Assembly (NCBI GenBank): GCA_018064755.1
Contig: JAGHUP010000002.1
Location: 1 to 64,000 of the forward strand
Direction: 5' to 3'
From: Candidatus Crickella equi
GTDB taxonomy: Bacteria; Bacillota; Clostridia; Peptostreptococcales; Anaerovoracaceae
Length of the DNA: 64,000 bases
Of the stretch, positions 43,956-53,123 are shown piece by piece; within the stretch, counting starts at the first letter, position 1, and every line of letters starts with the position of its first letter. The translations under genes and the position numbers were made by a program. The notes beneath the pieces were generated by a model. That model had not been told where the DNA came from and made no database searches. It worked only from the letters and a program-made list of their open reading frames with translations.

Positions 43956-44252
43956 TTACTCGATTGTAAGAATATCTACGAAACCAGTGATTTCGAAAAC
44001 TTCCATAACCTCATCATTAACGCCTGTGAGCTTCATCTCGCCCTGCTTGGACATAGTCTTCTGAGCTCCAAGAACTACTCTCAGTCCTGCTGATGAAATG
44101 TACTCGAGCTTATTGAAATCGAGAACCAGCTCTTCAACGCCATCCAGTGAGCTCTTCAGCTCAGCTTCAAGATTAGGTGCTGTGGAAGTGTCCAGTCTAC
44201 CTTCGAGTGCGATTACTAACTTGTTTCCATCAAGGTTCTTAATGATATCCAT
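43956..44252 (-). CDS. STAS-domain anti-sigma factor antagonist (SpoIIAA-like)
   Basis: 98 residues, a whole STAS domain. FNKLEYISSAGLRVVL carries the conserved Ser-Ser pair, phosphorylated when the partner kinase is active. The gene for a phosphatase-kinase fusion lies 82 bases upstream on the same strand, which supports a partner-switching pair. The sigma factor or other output is not in the window. Confidence 0.9.
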   Translation of the reverse strand: MDIIKNLDGNKLVIALEGRLDTSTAPNLEAELKSSLDGVEELVLDFNKLEYISSAGLRVVLGAQKTMSKQGEMKLTGVNDEVMEVFEITGFVDILTIE

Positions 44253-44334
44253 TTAGTGCCTCCCTAATAATAATTAACTACTTTGCTATTATATAATATT
44301 TTCTTTTATATTGCTACTAAAAACTTTGCTAATT

Positions 44335-46827
44335 TTATATCTCAAGAACAACGTCTAAAATGTTAGTTCCATTGACTCTTGTATACTTTACATCCTCTGC
44401 CATCTTCTTAACCATAAAGATTCCGAGACCACCAATTTTTCTCTCTTCTGCAGAAAGTGTAATGTCCGGATCTTCCTTGGCCAGAGGGTCATAAGCAATA
44501 CCATTATCCTGATATGACATGATTACTTTTCCATCACCGTACTCTGCGGTAATAACAGAATGTGTCGCACCGCTATAGTTGATAATGTTCGAGTATATCT
44601 CGTCAACCATTACCATGATTTTGGTCGATGCTTTGAATGGAACATCGTAGTGCTCACAGAATGCATCGAAGAAATCTCTTACTTCGTCTGCTGATTCCGG
44701 AGTTGCGTCCAGAGCAATATAGCCAAGTCTATCTTCGTCGGTCTTTCTCTTGATACCCAGCATTGTGATATCGTCGAACTGAGGAGCTTCGCCTACGAAC
44801 TCGTCCACTCTCTGCTTGATCAGCTTGCAAGTATATCTCATGTTCAGGTTACCTGACTCACGAACAGCTTCAAGCAGTCTATCATCGCCAAAGAGCTGGT
44901 TATGCGCATCTGTAGCCTCTGTTACACCGTCAGTATAAAGCGTCAGTGACTGTCCCTCAGCGAGATCAAATTCGAAGTCCTTATAATGGATTCCATCCAT
45001 ACCAGCCAGTACGAATCCCGGTCTACACTTTAAGAATTCAATAGTGCCGTCTTTCTGCTTGATGACAGGTGGATTGTGTCCTGCATTAGTATAAACTACA
45101 TGACCCGTATTGACATCCATGATTCCCATCCAAGCTGTTACGAACATCTCTGCCGCATTGTCCTGACAGAGTCTCTCGTTAGCCTTAGTAAATGCAACAC
45201 CTGGTGATGCACCCTGCTGAACGAAGCCCTTGATAACGCTCTTAGCTGTCATCATAAACATTGCTGCTGGAATACCCTTGCCGGATACGTCAGCAATCAG
45301 GAATACTACTCTGTCATCATCTAATTCGTAGAAGTCGTAGAAGTCGCCTCCAACTTCCTTGGCAGCCAGCATGTTTGCGTAAAGCTCGTATCTATTATCT
45401 TCTGGATACATTGTTGGCAGTGCTGAACGCTGAATGTTCTTAGCAACGGCCAGCTCTTCCTCAACTTTGGCTGCAGCCATATCAATGTAATCTTTAAGTG
45501 TATCTACTGTCTCATTGATATCATCCGACAAACTAGCAAACTCAGAACTTGTCCTTACCTTAACAACAGTATTGAGATTACCGCTAGAGATTTTTGCCAA
45601 ATCTTCGTTAACCTTATCGAGGTTATTAACAATAACAATCCTGATAAGGATATATATCATCATAAATACTACGGCGAGGATTACTACCTCGAGCAGTGCT
45701 GTCAGCAGCGTTGTCAGATCCTTACTGAAGTCCGCCTCATTGCAAGGATACATTGCAACGATGATGTAATCGTTATATGTAAAGAATCCACTGTAATAGC
45801 TAATGTCATCATATGTTCTCTTACGGCATTCACCAGCACCCTGTTCCAGCAAGGAGTCGATTACATCAGAACAATCTCTTTCTTCTTCAAGAAGAGCGTC
45901 CTTAGTATATGCAACTGCATAGCCGTCTTTATTGAGAACTACCAGATATCCAGTAGCGCCAATATGCCAGCTGTAGATATCATCTGCAATAAATTCTTCA
46001 AAAGCTTCATTATCATTAGCATCAATACCAGATGCCTTAATATCTCCTCTTACATCTTCCAATGTAGTGTTAATGGAATCCCTTGCAGCCTTAATTGCAA
46101 TTGTATCCTGTATGAAGTACTGCATAACATTAGTTGTAATGAATGCAAGTATTACCGCTATGAACAATCCAGCCTCGATATGCTGAGTAATTCGCTTCTC
46201 CTCATTGCGCGGATGGAGGTTTTCCTTAAATACCAAAGTAATGATGAATCCTGGAAGTGCAACTGCCAATCCTACGAGAGGAATCATTACTGGTGAGCAC
46301 AGTGTTGTTACGGCGTGTGCCTGAACTGGATCATCTCCATTAGTGTAGTAAACGAGCAGCATGTGAACTACCTCAGTTACCACTCCAATCATGCCGCCAT
46401 AGATGAATCCCGGCTTACGATTCTCAAGAATAAATTTCTTTACAAACGCACCAAACACACCTGCAAAGATTGTACCTAAAGTACATGCAAGTCTTGTATA
46501 TGCTCCAGCGCCCCAATATACAGCGAACCATCTTTCAATACCGCCAATTAGTCCAGCAATAATTCCGGCATATGGACCAAAGAACAGAGCTGCACTAAGT
46601 GGTGCTGCATCTCTAATGTTCATTACAGCGCCGCTAATTGGAACACCAAATTCTGTTCCACAAACAGCCAATGCACCAAAAATCAGACCATAGGCAACTT
46701 GTTTAATCCAATAGTTCCTCTTGCTGATAGTCTTCCTGAGTTTTAATCTATCAAAGAAGTATAGTGCCGAGGTTGCTACTGCAAAAATAATTGCGATAGT
46801 AAGTAATCTTTCTACTCCTGTGGGCAT
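44335..46827 (-). CDS. SpoIIE-type PP2C phosphatase with membrane sensor and C-terminal anti-sigma kinase domain
   Basis: 830 residues. Residues 1-200 form a LytS-like multi-helix membrane domain (AALFFGPYAGIIAGLIGG), then a helix, an extracytoplasmic sensor (about 245-370), another helix and a HAMP-like linker. The PP2C domain (about 470-665) has FLIADVSGKGIPAAMFM and TLYTDGVTEA. The last ~140 residues are a GHKL kinase of the RsbW/SpoIIAB type (IMVMVDEIYSNIINYSG, then GLGIFMVKKMAED). So phosphatase and kinase for the STAS partner are in one chain, under control of an outside signal. Confidence 0.92.
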   Translation of the reverse strand: MPTGVERLLTIAIIFAVATSALYFFDRLKLRKTISKRNYWIKQVAYGLIFGALAVCGTEFGVPISGAVMNIRDAAPLSAALFFGPYAGIIAGLIGGIERWFAVYWGAGAYTRLACTLGTIFAGVFGAFVKKFILENRKPGFIYGGMIGVVTEVVHMLLVYYTNGDDPVQAHAVTTLCSPVMIPLVGLAVALPGFIITLVFKENLHPRNEEKRITQHIEAGLFIAVILAFITTNVMQYFIQDTIAIKAARDSINTTLEDVRGDIKASGIDANDNEAFEEFIADDIYSWHIGATGYLVVLNKDGYAVAYTKDALLEEERDCSDVIDSLLEQGAGECRKRTYDDISYYSGFFTYNDYIIVAMYPCNEADFSKDLTTLLTALLEVVILAVVFMMIYILIRIVIVNNLDKVNEDLAKISSGNLNTVVKVRTSSEFASLSDDINETVDTLKDYIDMAAAKVEEELAVAKNIQRSALPTMYPEDNRYELYANMLAAKEVGGDFYDFYELDDDRVVFLIADVSGKGIPAAMFMMTAKSVIKGFVQQGASPGVAFTKANERLCQDNAAEMFVTAWMGIMDVNTGHVVYTNAGHNPPVIKQKDGTIEFLKCRPGFVLAGMDGIHYKDFEFDLAEGQSLTLYTDGVTEATDAHNQLFGDDRLLEAVRESGNLNMRYTCKLIKQRVDEFVGEAPQFDDITMLGIKRKTDEDRLGYIALDATPESADEVRDFFDAFCEHYDVPFKASTKIMVMVDEIYSNIINYSGATHSVITAEYGDGKVIMSYQDNGIAYDPLAKEDPDITLSAEERKIGGLGIFMVKKMAEDVKYTRVNGTNILDVVLEI

Positions 46828-46876
46828 ATTTCTCCTCCCAAAATTCGAAAAATCTGTCTCAAAAACAGATACACAA

Positions 46877-46905
46877 ATTATACTCCTTACTTCTATGATT
46901 TTCCA
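46877..46905 (-). promoter_or_regulatory. Promoter of the SpoIIE-type gene
   Basis: On the minus strand, -35 TGGAAA, 17-base spacer, perfect -10 TATAAT, about 50 bases before the start codon. Confidence 0.65.
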
Positions 46906-46928
46906 GCCAAAAAGGGTACAATAACCCT

Positions 46929-48032
46929 ATGAAACCAAACAATACAGCTAATTCGAAACGCAAAGTAATGATTGGAATGAGCGGTGGTGTCGACTCCAGC
47001 GTCGCAGCATACCTGCTCAAAGAACAAGGCTACGACGTAGTCGGAGTTACTATGCGCTTGTGCGAAGGTTTTGTGCATTCCTATGATGCCGAGAATGTCC
47101 GCCTAGCTAGATCTGTTGCCGACAAACTGGGCATTGATTTTATGACGCTAAGCTACGAGGATGAATTCCGTGAATACGTGGTTAATCCATTCATCGAAAC
47201 CTATGAAAAAGGCATGACGCCTAACCCATGCATCGAATGCAACCGCTGCATCAAATTCGATATGCTGATGAATGATAGCGATGAGGGTTACGAAAGTGAT
47301 ATGGCCAATGCACCTCTCGTTGCAACCGGTCACTATGCGATAATCGAGCATTCAGATGGTCGCTACAAATTGAAGAAATCAACTAATCTAGAGAAAGATC
47401 AGTCGTATTTCCTGTACACACTCAGTCAGGATACTCTGGCACGCGTCATCTTCCCTCTCGGAGATATGGATAAGACTACAGTTCGCGAAATTGCCGACGC
47501 TAACGGTCTCGTTAATGCCAAACGCAAAGACAGTCAAGACATCTGCTTCATTCCAGATGGCGACTATGCTGGATTCATCAAAGGCGTTACCGGTAAAGAC
47601 TATCCTGCCGGTAATTTCGTAGATAAAGATGGAAACATCTTGGGACGCCACAAAGGAATCATTAATTATACACTCGGACAAAGAAAAGGTCTTGGCCTCG
47701 CGCTCAAGAAGCCTATGTATGTCTGGAAACTGGACATGGAGAAGAACGAAGTCATACTCGCTGATAACGAAGACCTCTTCACTACAGAGCTAACAGCCAC
47801 GAATTTCAACTGGCTCTCCATCGCTAACCCAGGCACCGGCGACTCCTTCCGTGCGCTCGGCCGCATCCGCTACCGTCACAAGGAAGCCCCTTGCACCGTA
47901 ACAGTTAACGACGACGGTAGCGTCAAAGTCGTCTTCGACGAGCCGCAGCGTGCAATCACCGCCGGCCAATCCCTCGTCCTCTACGACCTCGCCACCGACA
48001 CCTACGTCCTCGGCGGTGGCACAATAATGTAA
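46929..48032 (+). CDS. mnmA: tRNA 2-thiouridine synthesis protein MnmA
   Basis: 367 residues. It thiolates uridine 34 of Glu, Gln and Lys tRNAs. PP-loop GMSGGVDSSVAA near the N-terminus, catalytic Cys in NPCIECNRCIKF and second Cys in SQDICFIPDGDY, TLGQRKGLG later. The ATG lies only seven bases after a TACAAT that could be its -10, and no ribosome site is visible, so the mRNA may be leaderless or the start may lie further downstream. The stop is directly followed by repeat A4. Confidence 0.93.
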   Translation: MKPNNTANSKRKVMIGMSGGVDSSVAAYLLKEQGYDVVGVTMRLCEGFVHSYDAENVRLARSVADKLGIDFMTLSYEDEFREYVVNPFIETYEKGMTPNPCIECNRCIKFDMLMNDSDEGYESDMANAPLVATGHYAIIEHSDGRYKLKKSTNLEKDQSYFLYTLSQDTLARVIFPLGDMDKTTVREIADANGLVNAKRKDSQDICFIPDGDYAGFIKGVTGKDYPAGNFVDKDGNILGRHKGIINYTLGQRKGLGLALKKPMYVWKLDMEKNEVILADNEDLFTTELTATNFNWLSIANPGTGDSFRALGRIRYRHKEAPCTVTVNDDGSVKVVFDEPQRAITAGQSLVLYDLATDTYVLGGGTIM

Positions 48033-48133
48033 TGCAACAGCGGGTCAGACCTAAATTGCAAGATTGCAACAACAGGTCTGACCCGAATTGCAGAATTGCA
48101 ACAAAGGGACAGGCTTAACGCCTGTCCCTTTTC
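48032..48133. repeat. Palindromic repeat family A, copy 4, merged with a terminator
   Basis: The element begins at the last base of the mnmA stop and includes CGGGTCAGACC, an inverted GGTCTGACCCG, a second half and then a 12-bp stem AAAGGGACAGGC/GCCTGTCCCTTT that should terminate mnmA (and perhaps the convergent ABC operon). Confidence 0.85.
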
Positions 48134-48142
48134 TATTGCTTA

Positions 48143-49753
48143 TTAAAGATATCTAAATATCGCTGCGCCTTTGGTCTTGAGCCATTTGTTTGAATAAGCG
48201 TAAACGCCAAATAGTACGACTACCAGCACGAGTATAAAGATATGCGTTGGCATGAGATTCCTCGAGAAGAATCCGAGTACTGCGACTGCCATTCCGAATA
48301 TCCATCCACCGAATAGCAGAAATGCTACCGGCGCGCCCCTCTTCACCGGTGTCTGTTCGCTGGTCCAGTCAAGGTTAGGGTGCTTGAGGTTCAGAACAGT
48401 ACCGAGTGTTGCGCTGGTTCTTCCGAAGAAAGCTGCGAATACAGCCAATAGTACGGCATTGCTATCGTTAATGCCAAGTGCTATTGCGAGTGCAACAGCC
48501 AGAATTGTTCCGGGTATTGCCTGGAGATATACTCCGAACTGAATCTTTGCATTAAGAACAGCCAATGGATCAACCGGCATGGACTGTAGCATCCAGATGT
48601 GCTTGCCCTCGAGCGAAACGCTTGCTGCAGTGATAGTGCCAAGTGATTCCATCATACAGACAATAACGATTACAGCGAGTGGCAGCATCTGTTCCAATTC
48701 TGGAATCGCCTCAGCGAGAGGGCCGATTCTGTCAGCAAGTATATCTCCTTTGATAAAGAGGAATATTGATCCAGCTACCATGAAGATTACTCCAAGTCCT
48801 GAGTTCAGCATGCAAGTAACGCTGTTAACAAAATGAGTTGCCTCTTTCTTAAGGAGCGCCTTGTTTGCGGAAGTTGCCTTAATCTGCTTTTCCTTGAATT
48901 TAGCCTTGGTTCCAGACTTCTTGGTTGTTGACATCTTGATGTATGTCTTGCTTACCAAGAAGTAAGCGGCGGCCAGAATGGCGGCCGAGAATGCCGTGAA
49001 CAGCAGGATTGCGGAGATGCTGCCGCAGGCTGCATGTCCGAGCTGATAGAACGGCCAGATTGATTCCTTTATAACTTCTCCTGCCCTACCCATGTTTTCT
49101 GACAATCTGTTCAGCAGAGCATTAGTCTTGAACTGCAGAACGTAGATGCCAATCAGGAAGAGCAAACATACAATAACTGTAACGATTTTCTGATTCTTAA
49201 ACTTGGTTGCGAAGAAAGCAACCACCCATCCGAACAGGCAAGTTAACGCCAGTATCAGGAGGCCCTGAACGAAGAACATCAGCAGCTGTGATACGAACAA
49301 TAGAGCTGTCATTTTGCCCTGAACAAATCCCACGAACATAGTTGGAAGCCAAGCCAGAGCAGCGTAAACCAGACCCATCACATAGACGCTTACCATTCTT
49401 GAGAGCACCAATGTGCCAGGTGGAATTGGCATAGACAGCAGCATCTCGTTGTCGTGTGCCATGAAGAGCTGAACATAGCTGAGAATTGCATTAAGAACCG
49501 ATGCCATTACAACGCTCAGAATTCCCATTACAGCCCAAGCTATCCACTCCGAACCAGCAGGTGCCGCGCTCAAGAAGAGTGCAGCCATTCCGCCGAACGA
49601 CAGTGCCAGTGCGAGAAATATGATGACATAGAGAATAATCATGCCGATGAGTGCACCACCAGTTCTCTTGCCACCGCCCTTCTTATCCCTAAAGTAGAGC
49701 GCTCCGACTTCCTGCAGATTTTTACGCAATAAAGTCTTAAGCATTTTGGTCAT
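48143..49753 (-). CDS. ABC-2-type transporter permease
   Basis: 536 residues with about twelve hydrophobic segments and no ATPase domain. Large Firmicute ABC-2 permease, likely an exporter. Its start overlaps the ATPase gene by 17 bases. Last gene of the SPFH operon. Confidence 0.85.
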   Translation of the reverse strand: MTKMLKTLLRKNLQEVGALYFRDKKGGGKRTGGALIGMIILYVIIFLALALSFGGMAALFLSAAPAGSEWIAWAVMGILSVVMASVLNAILSYVQLFMAHDNEMLLSMPIPPGTLVLSRMVSVYVMGLVYAALAWLPTMFVGFVQGKMTALLFVSQLLMFFVQGLLILALTCLFGWVVAFFATKFKNQKIVTVIVCLLFLIGIYVLQFKTNALLNRLSENMGRAGEVIKESIWPFYQLGHAACGSISAILLFTAFSAAILAAAYFLVSKTYIKMSTTKKSGTKAKFKEKQIKATSANKALLKKEATHFVNSVTCMLNSGLGVIFMVAGSIFLFIKGDILADRIGPLAEAIPELEQMLPLAVIVIVCMMESLGTITAASVSLEGKHIWMLQSMPVDPLAVLNAKIQFGVYLQAIPGTILAVALAIALGINDSNAVLLAVFAAFFGRTSATLGTVLNLKHPNLDWTSEQTPVKRGAPVAFLLFGGWIFGMAVAVLGFFSRNLMPTHIFILVLVVVLFGVYAYSNKWLKTKGAAIFRYL

Positions 49754-50453
49754 CCTCCAGTTCCAGGAATACCTGCTCGAGTGACTCGTCGCCCTTAACC
49801 TCTTCCATAGTTCCGCACTTAATCAGCTTGCCCTGCTTGATAATTGCAACCATATCGCAGAGTTTCTCAGCGACGTCGAGCACGTGAGTTGAGAAGAAAA
49901 TTGCTGCACCGTTCTCGCACATCTCCTTCATTACACCCTTCAGTAAGAAGGTCGCCTTAGGATCGAGTCCCACAAAAGGCTCATCCATGATGATGAGCTT
50001 TGGGTTGTGCAGCAGTGCTCCGATGATGACGAGCTTCTGTTTCATACCGTGGGAATATGATGAAATTGGCTGTGCCAATTTCTCCCTTATCTCGAACATC
50101 TCAGCGCACTTGTTGATGCGCTCGCTTCTAACATCTGCAGGCACCTCGAAAATATCTGCTATGAAGTTCAGATACTGAATTGCAGTCATGAACTCATAGA
50201 TGTTCGGATTATCAGGAATGTAAGCCAGCTCCCTCTTGCAAGCGAGCGCGTCCTTCTTGATATCCTTGCCATCGATTGTAATTGTTCCGTTATCGAAGTC
50301 AGAAATACCAACTGCGCACTTAATGGCTGTTGTCTTTCCTGCACCGTTGTGTCCGATGAAAGCATAGATCTTTCCTGCCTCTACATCGAGCGACAGATCG
50401 TCAACCGCTGTAAAATCGCCGAACTTTTTGGTTAAATGTTCTATCTTTAACAT
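49737..50453 (-). CDS. ABC-2-type transporter ATP-binding protein
   Basis: 238 residues. Walker A GHNGAGKTT, signature YSHGMKQKLVIIGAL, Walker B LIIMDEPFVGLDP, switch STHVLD. Pairs with the adjacent permease. Eleven bases separate it from the ribbon-helix-helix gene. Confidence 0.93.
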   Translation of the reverse strand: MLKIEHLTKKFGDFTAVDDLSLDVEAGKIYAFIGHNGAGKTTAIKCAVGISDFDNGTITIDGKDIKKDALACKRELAYIPDNPNIYEFMTAIQYLNFIADIFEVPADVRSERINKCAEMFEIREKLAQPISSYSHGMKQKLVIIGALLHNPKLIIMDEPFVGLDPKATFLLKGVMKEMCENGAAIFFSTHVLDVAEKLCDMVAIIKQGKLIKCGTMEEVKGDESLEQVFLELEDDQNA

Positions 50454-50464
50454 GTTTCCTCCAA

Positions 50465-50677
50465 CTAGTTAATGTTATCTCCAATTTCTATTTCGAAGGG
50501 CATGTCGATTTCTTCTCCAACATATGCCCCGTTCTTCCTGCGCTGTTTGACGCATTCAGTCAGAAGGTATTCAATCTGACCATTTACCGATCTGAAATCA
50601 TCTTCTGCCCACTGCATGATCTGCGCATATAGTTGGGCTGATAATCTTAGCGGTATCTGTTTCTTGTCATTTGCCAT
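50465..50677 (-). CDS. Ribbon-helix-helix (Arc-like) small protein
   Basis: 70 residues. KKQIPLRLSAQLYAQI followed by a helix and RSVNGQIEYLLTECVKQ matches the Arc/MetJ ribbon-helix-helix pattern of small DNA-binding proteins. Ten bases after the SPFH gene. It could autoregulate the operon through the GATATCA palindrome at the promoter; this is inference. Confidence 0.75.
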   Translation of the reverse strand: MANDKKQIPLRLSAQLYAQIMQWAEDDFRSVNGQIEYLLTECVKQRRKNGAYVGEEIDMPFEIEIGDNIN

Positions 50678-50687
50678 AGTTCTCTCC

Positions 50688-51689
50688 TTAATAGAGGCTT
50701 CCTGAATTGATGATTGGCTGAGCGTCGTGGTTGCCGCACAGCACGACCATCATATTGCTAACCATAGCGGCTTTGCGTTCCTCGTCTAATGTAACGATGT
50801 CGTTCTCGTTTAACTTAGCGAGTGCCATTTCCACCATTCCGACTGCTCCCTCAACTATCATCTTACGAGCATCAATGATTGCGCTGGCCTGCTGTCTCTG
50901 CAACATTACACTTGCAATCTCAGGTGCATAGGCAAGATGAGTAATTCTAGCCTCGATAATTTCGATGCCAGCGCAAGCAACTTTGGTCTGAATCTCTTCT
51001 TTAATTCTGTTGGCAACAACCTCGCTGGATCCTCTGAGTGATCCCTCATCAGCAATTCCGTCACCTGTTGTATCAATATTAGGTGCTACATCATAAGGAT
51101 AAACTCTTACGATGTTGCGAAGAGCACTATCGCACTGAAGTGAGAGGTACTCCTTGTAGTTGTCTACGTCAAATACAGCTTTGGCAGTATCAGTAACACG
51201 CCAGATAACTGCAATACCAATCTCAATAGGATTACCGAGGCAGTCGTTGATCTTCTGGCGGCTGTTGTTAAGAGTCATAGCCTTGAGTGAAACCTTCTTG
51301 CTAACCGTTGGCTTCACATTATTCTTGCTACCGAACAGAATGCTTGGCTTCTTCTCAACCTCTACATCACCGCTCTGATTTAATTTGGTCTCAGCCGCTG
51401 GGTTAACAGCAACACAGAATGGATTAACGAAGTAGAAACCCTCTTCCTTGATTGAACCGTAGTACTTACCGAAGAGAGTCAGAACCAGCGCTTCCTGTGG
51501 ACCAACAACCTTAAGTCCAAGGAATAAAATCCAGCCAACGCAGAGGTACAGAATTCCTACCACCGTTACAATCGGCATACCACAGATCCCTCCAATCGGA
51601 ATTAAGAGAATTGCGACAATATATAATACGATTGACAGCACCATCATTCCGATGCCGTTCTTCTTTCCACTTAATTCTTTTTCACTCAT
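50688..51689 (-). CDS. SPFH/Band 7 membrane protein
   Basis: 333 residues. Two N-terminal membrane helices (about 15-35 and 40-60), then an SPFH domain ([42 protein letters not shown]) and a helical end ([20 protein letters not shown]). SPFH proteins scaffold membrane microdomains. Here it heads an operon with a DNA-binding protein and an ABC exporter, a setting common for this subfamily. AAAGGAGC precedes the ATG. Confidence 0.9.
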   Translation of the reverse strand: MSEKELSGKKNGIGMMVLSIVLYIVAILLIPIGGICGMPIVTVVGILYLCVGWILFLGLKVVGPQEALVLTLFGKYYGSIKEEGFYFVNPFCVAVNPAAETKLNQSGDVEVEKKPSILFGSKNNVKPTVSKKVSLKAMTLNNSRQKINDCLGNPIEIGIAVIWRVTDTAKAVFDVDNYKEYLSLQCDSALRNIVRVYPYDVAPNIDTTGDGIADEGSLRGSSEVVANRIKEEIQTKVACAGIEIIEARITHLAYAPEIASVMLQRQQASAIIDARKMIVEGAVGMVEMALAKLNENDIVTLDEERKAAMVSNMMVVLCGNHDAQPIINSGSLY

Positions 51690-51746
51690 AATAAGCTCCT
51701 TTCAATTTGTATATAATGAAGGCGGACTTTCGCCCGCCGCTTGTTT

Positions 51747-51763
51747 GATATCAATATGATATC
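51747..51763. promoter_or_regulatory. Palindromic candidate operator at the SPFH promoter
   Basis: GATATCA-ATA-TGATATC, a perfect 7+3+7 inverted repeat that overlaps the -10 of the SPFH operon. Confidence 0.55.
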
Positions 51764-51783
51764 ATTTTTGTATCGCTTGTCAA
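51756..51783 (-). promoter_or_regulatory. SPFH operon promoter
   Basis: On the minus strand, a perfect -35 TTGACA, 16-base spacer and -10 TATCAT, about 67 bases before the start codon. Confidence 0.75.
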
Positions 51784-51797
51784 CACTCAATTTCTAA

Positions 51798-52023
51798 TTG
51801 TCGCTATTCGAGTTTTCGTAGTAAAAGTACATGTTTTTTCGTGTCATTTTTTACTCTTTTTGTCGCTATACAAGATTTCAATCAAAAACTACATACTCAT
51901 TTTTCACGTTATTTACTAAAATAAGTATGTACTTTTGGTATCAGACTACATATAGCGACAACTCATTCTGAATTTGTGGTGAAAAAGCATGTACTTTTAT
52001 TGCTTTGTTGTGTATAGCGACAA
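51798..52023. repeat. Family E: four copies of TTGTCGCTAT-N21-ACATR
   Basis: Copies at 51798-51833 and 51860-51895 (plus) and at 51926-51961 and 51988-52023 (minus). All have exactly 21 bases between TTGTCGCTAT and ACATR/CATG, with AAAAGT or AAAACT ahead of it. Two direct copies face two inverted copies, with 62-66 base centre spacing. Confidence 0.8.
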
Positions 52024-52042
52024 CCAGCGCAAAACAATGGCC

Positions 52043-52294
52043 CTACTTCTGCTTTGTAATTGAAGAGCCGATTGCCAGTCCCAATAACATTCCAACAGAG
52101 ATGCCTATTCCGGTATTGTTGCCAAGTGCCGTGCCCAATGCAGTGCCAAAACACATTCCGAGACACATGCCTTCGGTACCGTAATTCTCAGGTTTATCTT
52201 TTTCCTTCTTCTTATGAGCGCTACGTGCAAAGAATATCGCGAGCAGCAGTCCCATACATATCCATGGCAGTGCCGCCATAAAAAAGTCTTTCAT
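52043..52294 (-). CDS. Small Gly-rich membrane protein
   Basis: 83 residues. One N-terminal helix (AALPWICMGLLLAIFFA), a charged stretch (HKKKEKDK), then a Gly-rich hydrophobic part (GMCLGMCFGTALGTALG) like a glycine zipper. AAGGAGAAG precedes the ATG. Not recognised; follows the XRE and DUF genes as third in the unit. Confidence 0.65.
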   Translation of the reverse strand: MKDFFMAALPWICMGLLLAIFFARSAHKKKEKDKPENYGTEGMCLGMCFGTALGTALGNNTGIGISVGMLLGLAIGSSITKQK

Positions 52295-52321
52295 ATTTCT
52301 TGCTTCTCCTTTGCGTCCAAT

Positions 52322-52516
52322 CTATTCTTCCCAGAACAGTTCGTCCAAAGTCGTTCCGAGGGCTTTACAAATTGATCTGCAAAGCGAAATGGTCGGATTG
52401 TAATCGCCCTTCTCTATCGCATTAATGGTCTGACGGGATACTCCGACAATGCGAGCGAGTTCGTCCTGCGATAGATCCTTGCCGGCTCTTGCCGCTTTCA
52501 TCTTAAGATTCTTCAT
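52322..52516 (-). CDS. XRE/Cro-type transcriptional regulator
   Basis: 64 residues, little more than a helix-turn-helix: LSQDELARIVGVSRQTINAI followed by GDYNPTISLCRSICKALG. Small regulators of this type sit beside a membrane protein gene in many Firmicutes and probably autoregulate. Two bases from the upstream membrane-protein gene. Confidence 0.9.
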   Translation of the reverse strand: MKNLKMKAARAGKDLSQDELARIVGVSRQTINAIEKGDYNPTISLCRSICKALGTTLDELFWEE

Positions 52517-52518
52517 CG

Positions 52519-53082
52519 TTACTCGTCTCCCTCTTCATCGGTATTTCTCTTGTCCTTCATTTCCTTAATGCCAGCTGCTCCAAGAACAACAAACATCAAA
52601 ATTGCACACATCAGATTAACTACCGAGCCTGAAATAACGCCATCAACAACAAAGTTGCCATTAATGATAGATGCAAGCGCAAGACCCAGATTAAGCACCC
52701 CAATTGCTCCGAGAATGATTACATAATTCTTTTTATTGTTGTTAATTCCCCAGTAAGCGCCATTGAAAATGCAGTATACGCAAAATACCATGATGCTGAT
52801 AATTATCATACCAAATGCGATTACTCCGAAGTCCGTCTTCGCAAGATAGTCAGTTCCAAAGCTTCCAGCGATAGTCTTGTACATCTGAACGACAACAAGT
52901 AATGCTGCCAATGTCCAATACGCAATCTTATATCCTTCTCCGATTGCGATTTTCTGTCTCTCGTCGTATTCAGTCTTCACTCTTTTATCTTTGTTGCCCA
53001 GTTTAAAGAAAAGTGCAACCAATACTCCTACCATCACAATAGTGACGATAATTCCTACGATTACTCCCAATGTATATGCCAT
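52519..53082 (-). CDS. Predicted four-helix membrane protein paired with XRE regulator
   Basis: 187 residues from the ATG at 53082 that has GGGAG eight bases upstream; the track start twelve codons earlier is not supported. N-terminal helix, cytoplasmic segment with DERQKIAIGEGYKIAYW (a recurring motif of such partner proteins), then helices around 60-80, 90-115 and 125-175. Function unknown. Confidence 0.75.
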   Translation of the reverse strand: MAYTLGVIVGIIVTIVMVGVLVALFFKLGNKDKRVKTEYDERQKIAIGEGYKIAYWTLAALLVVVQMYKTIAGSFGTDYLAKTDFGVIAFGMIIISIMVFCVYCIFNGAYWGINNNKKNYVIILGAIGVLNLGLALASIINGNFVVDGVISGSVVNLMCAILMFVVLGAAGIKEMKDKRNTDEEGDE

Positions 53083-53123
53083 AATAAATACTCCCTTCTG
53101 AAATATTTCTCTTTTCATTAGGG

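Larger units (their letters stand above)
51690..52042. other. Gene-free 353-bp stretch with four spaced repeat elements
   Basis: No credible ORF. It holds the SPFH promoter with a palindrome (51747-51783) and four copies of the family E element between 51798 and 52023. AT-rich. Confidence 0.75.

Noticed and set aside
46917-46929. Firm call of a leaderless mnmA mRNA
   Set aside because: TACAAT lies 7 bases before the ATG and no ribosome site is seen, but no convincing -35 supports the promoter; left as a note in the mnmA entry.
3339-48133. Insertion sequences or transposons at the palindromes
   Set aside because: Elements are under about 105 bases, with no transposase gene or target duplication visible in the window.
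51798-52023. CRISPR array
   Set aside because: Repeats occur in both orientations, the conserved parts are 10 and 5 bases and the variable part is inside the unit; no cas genes nearby.
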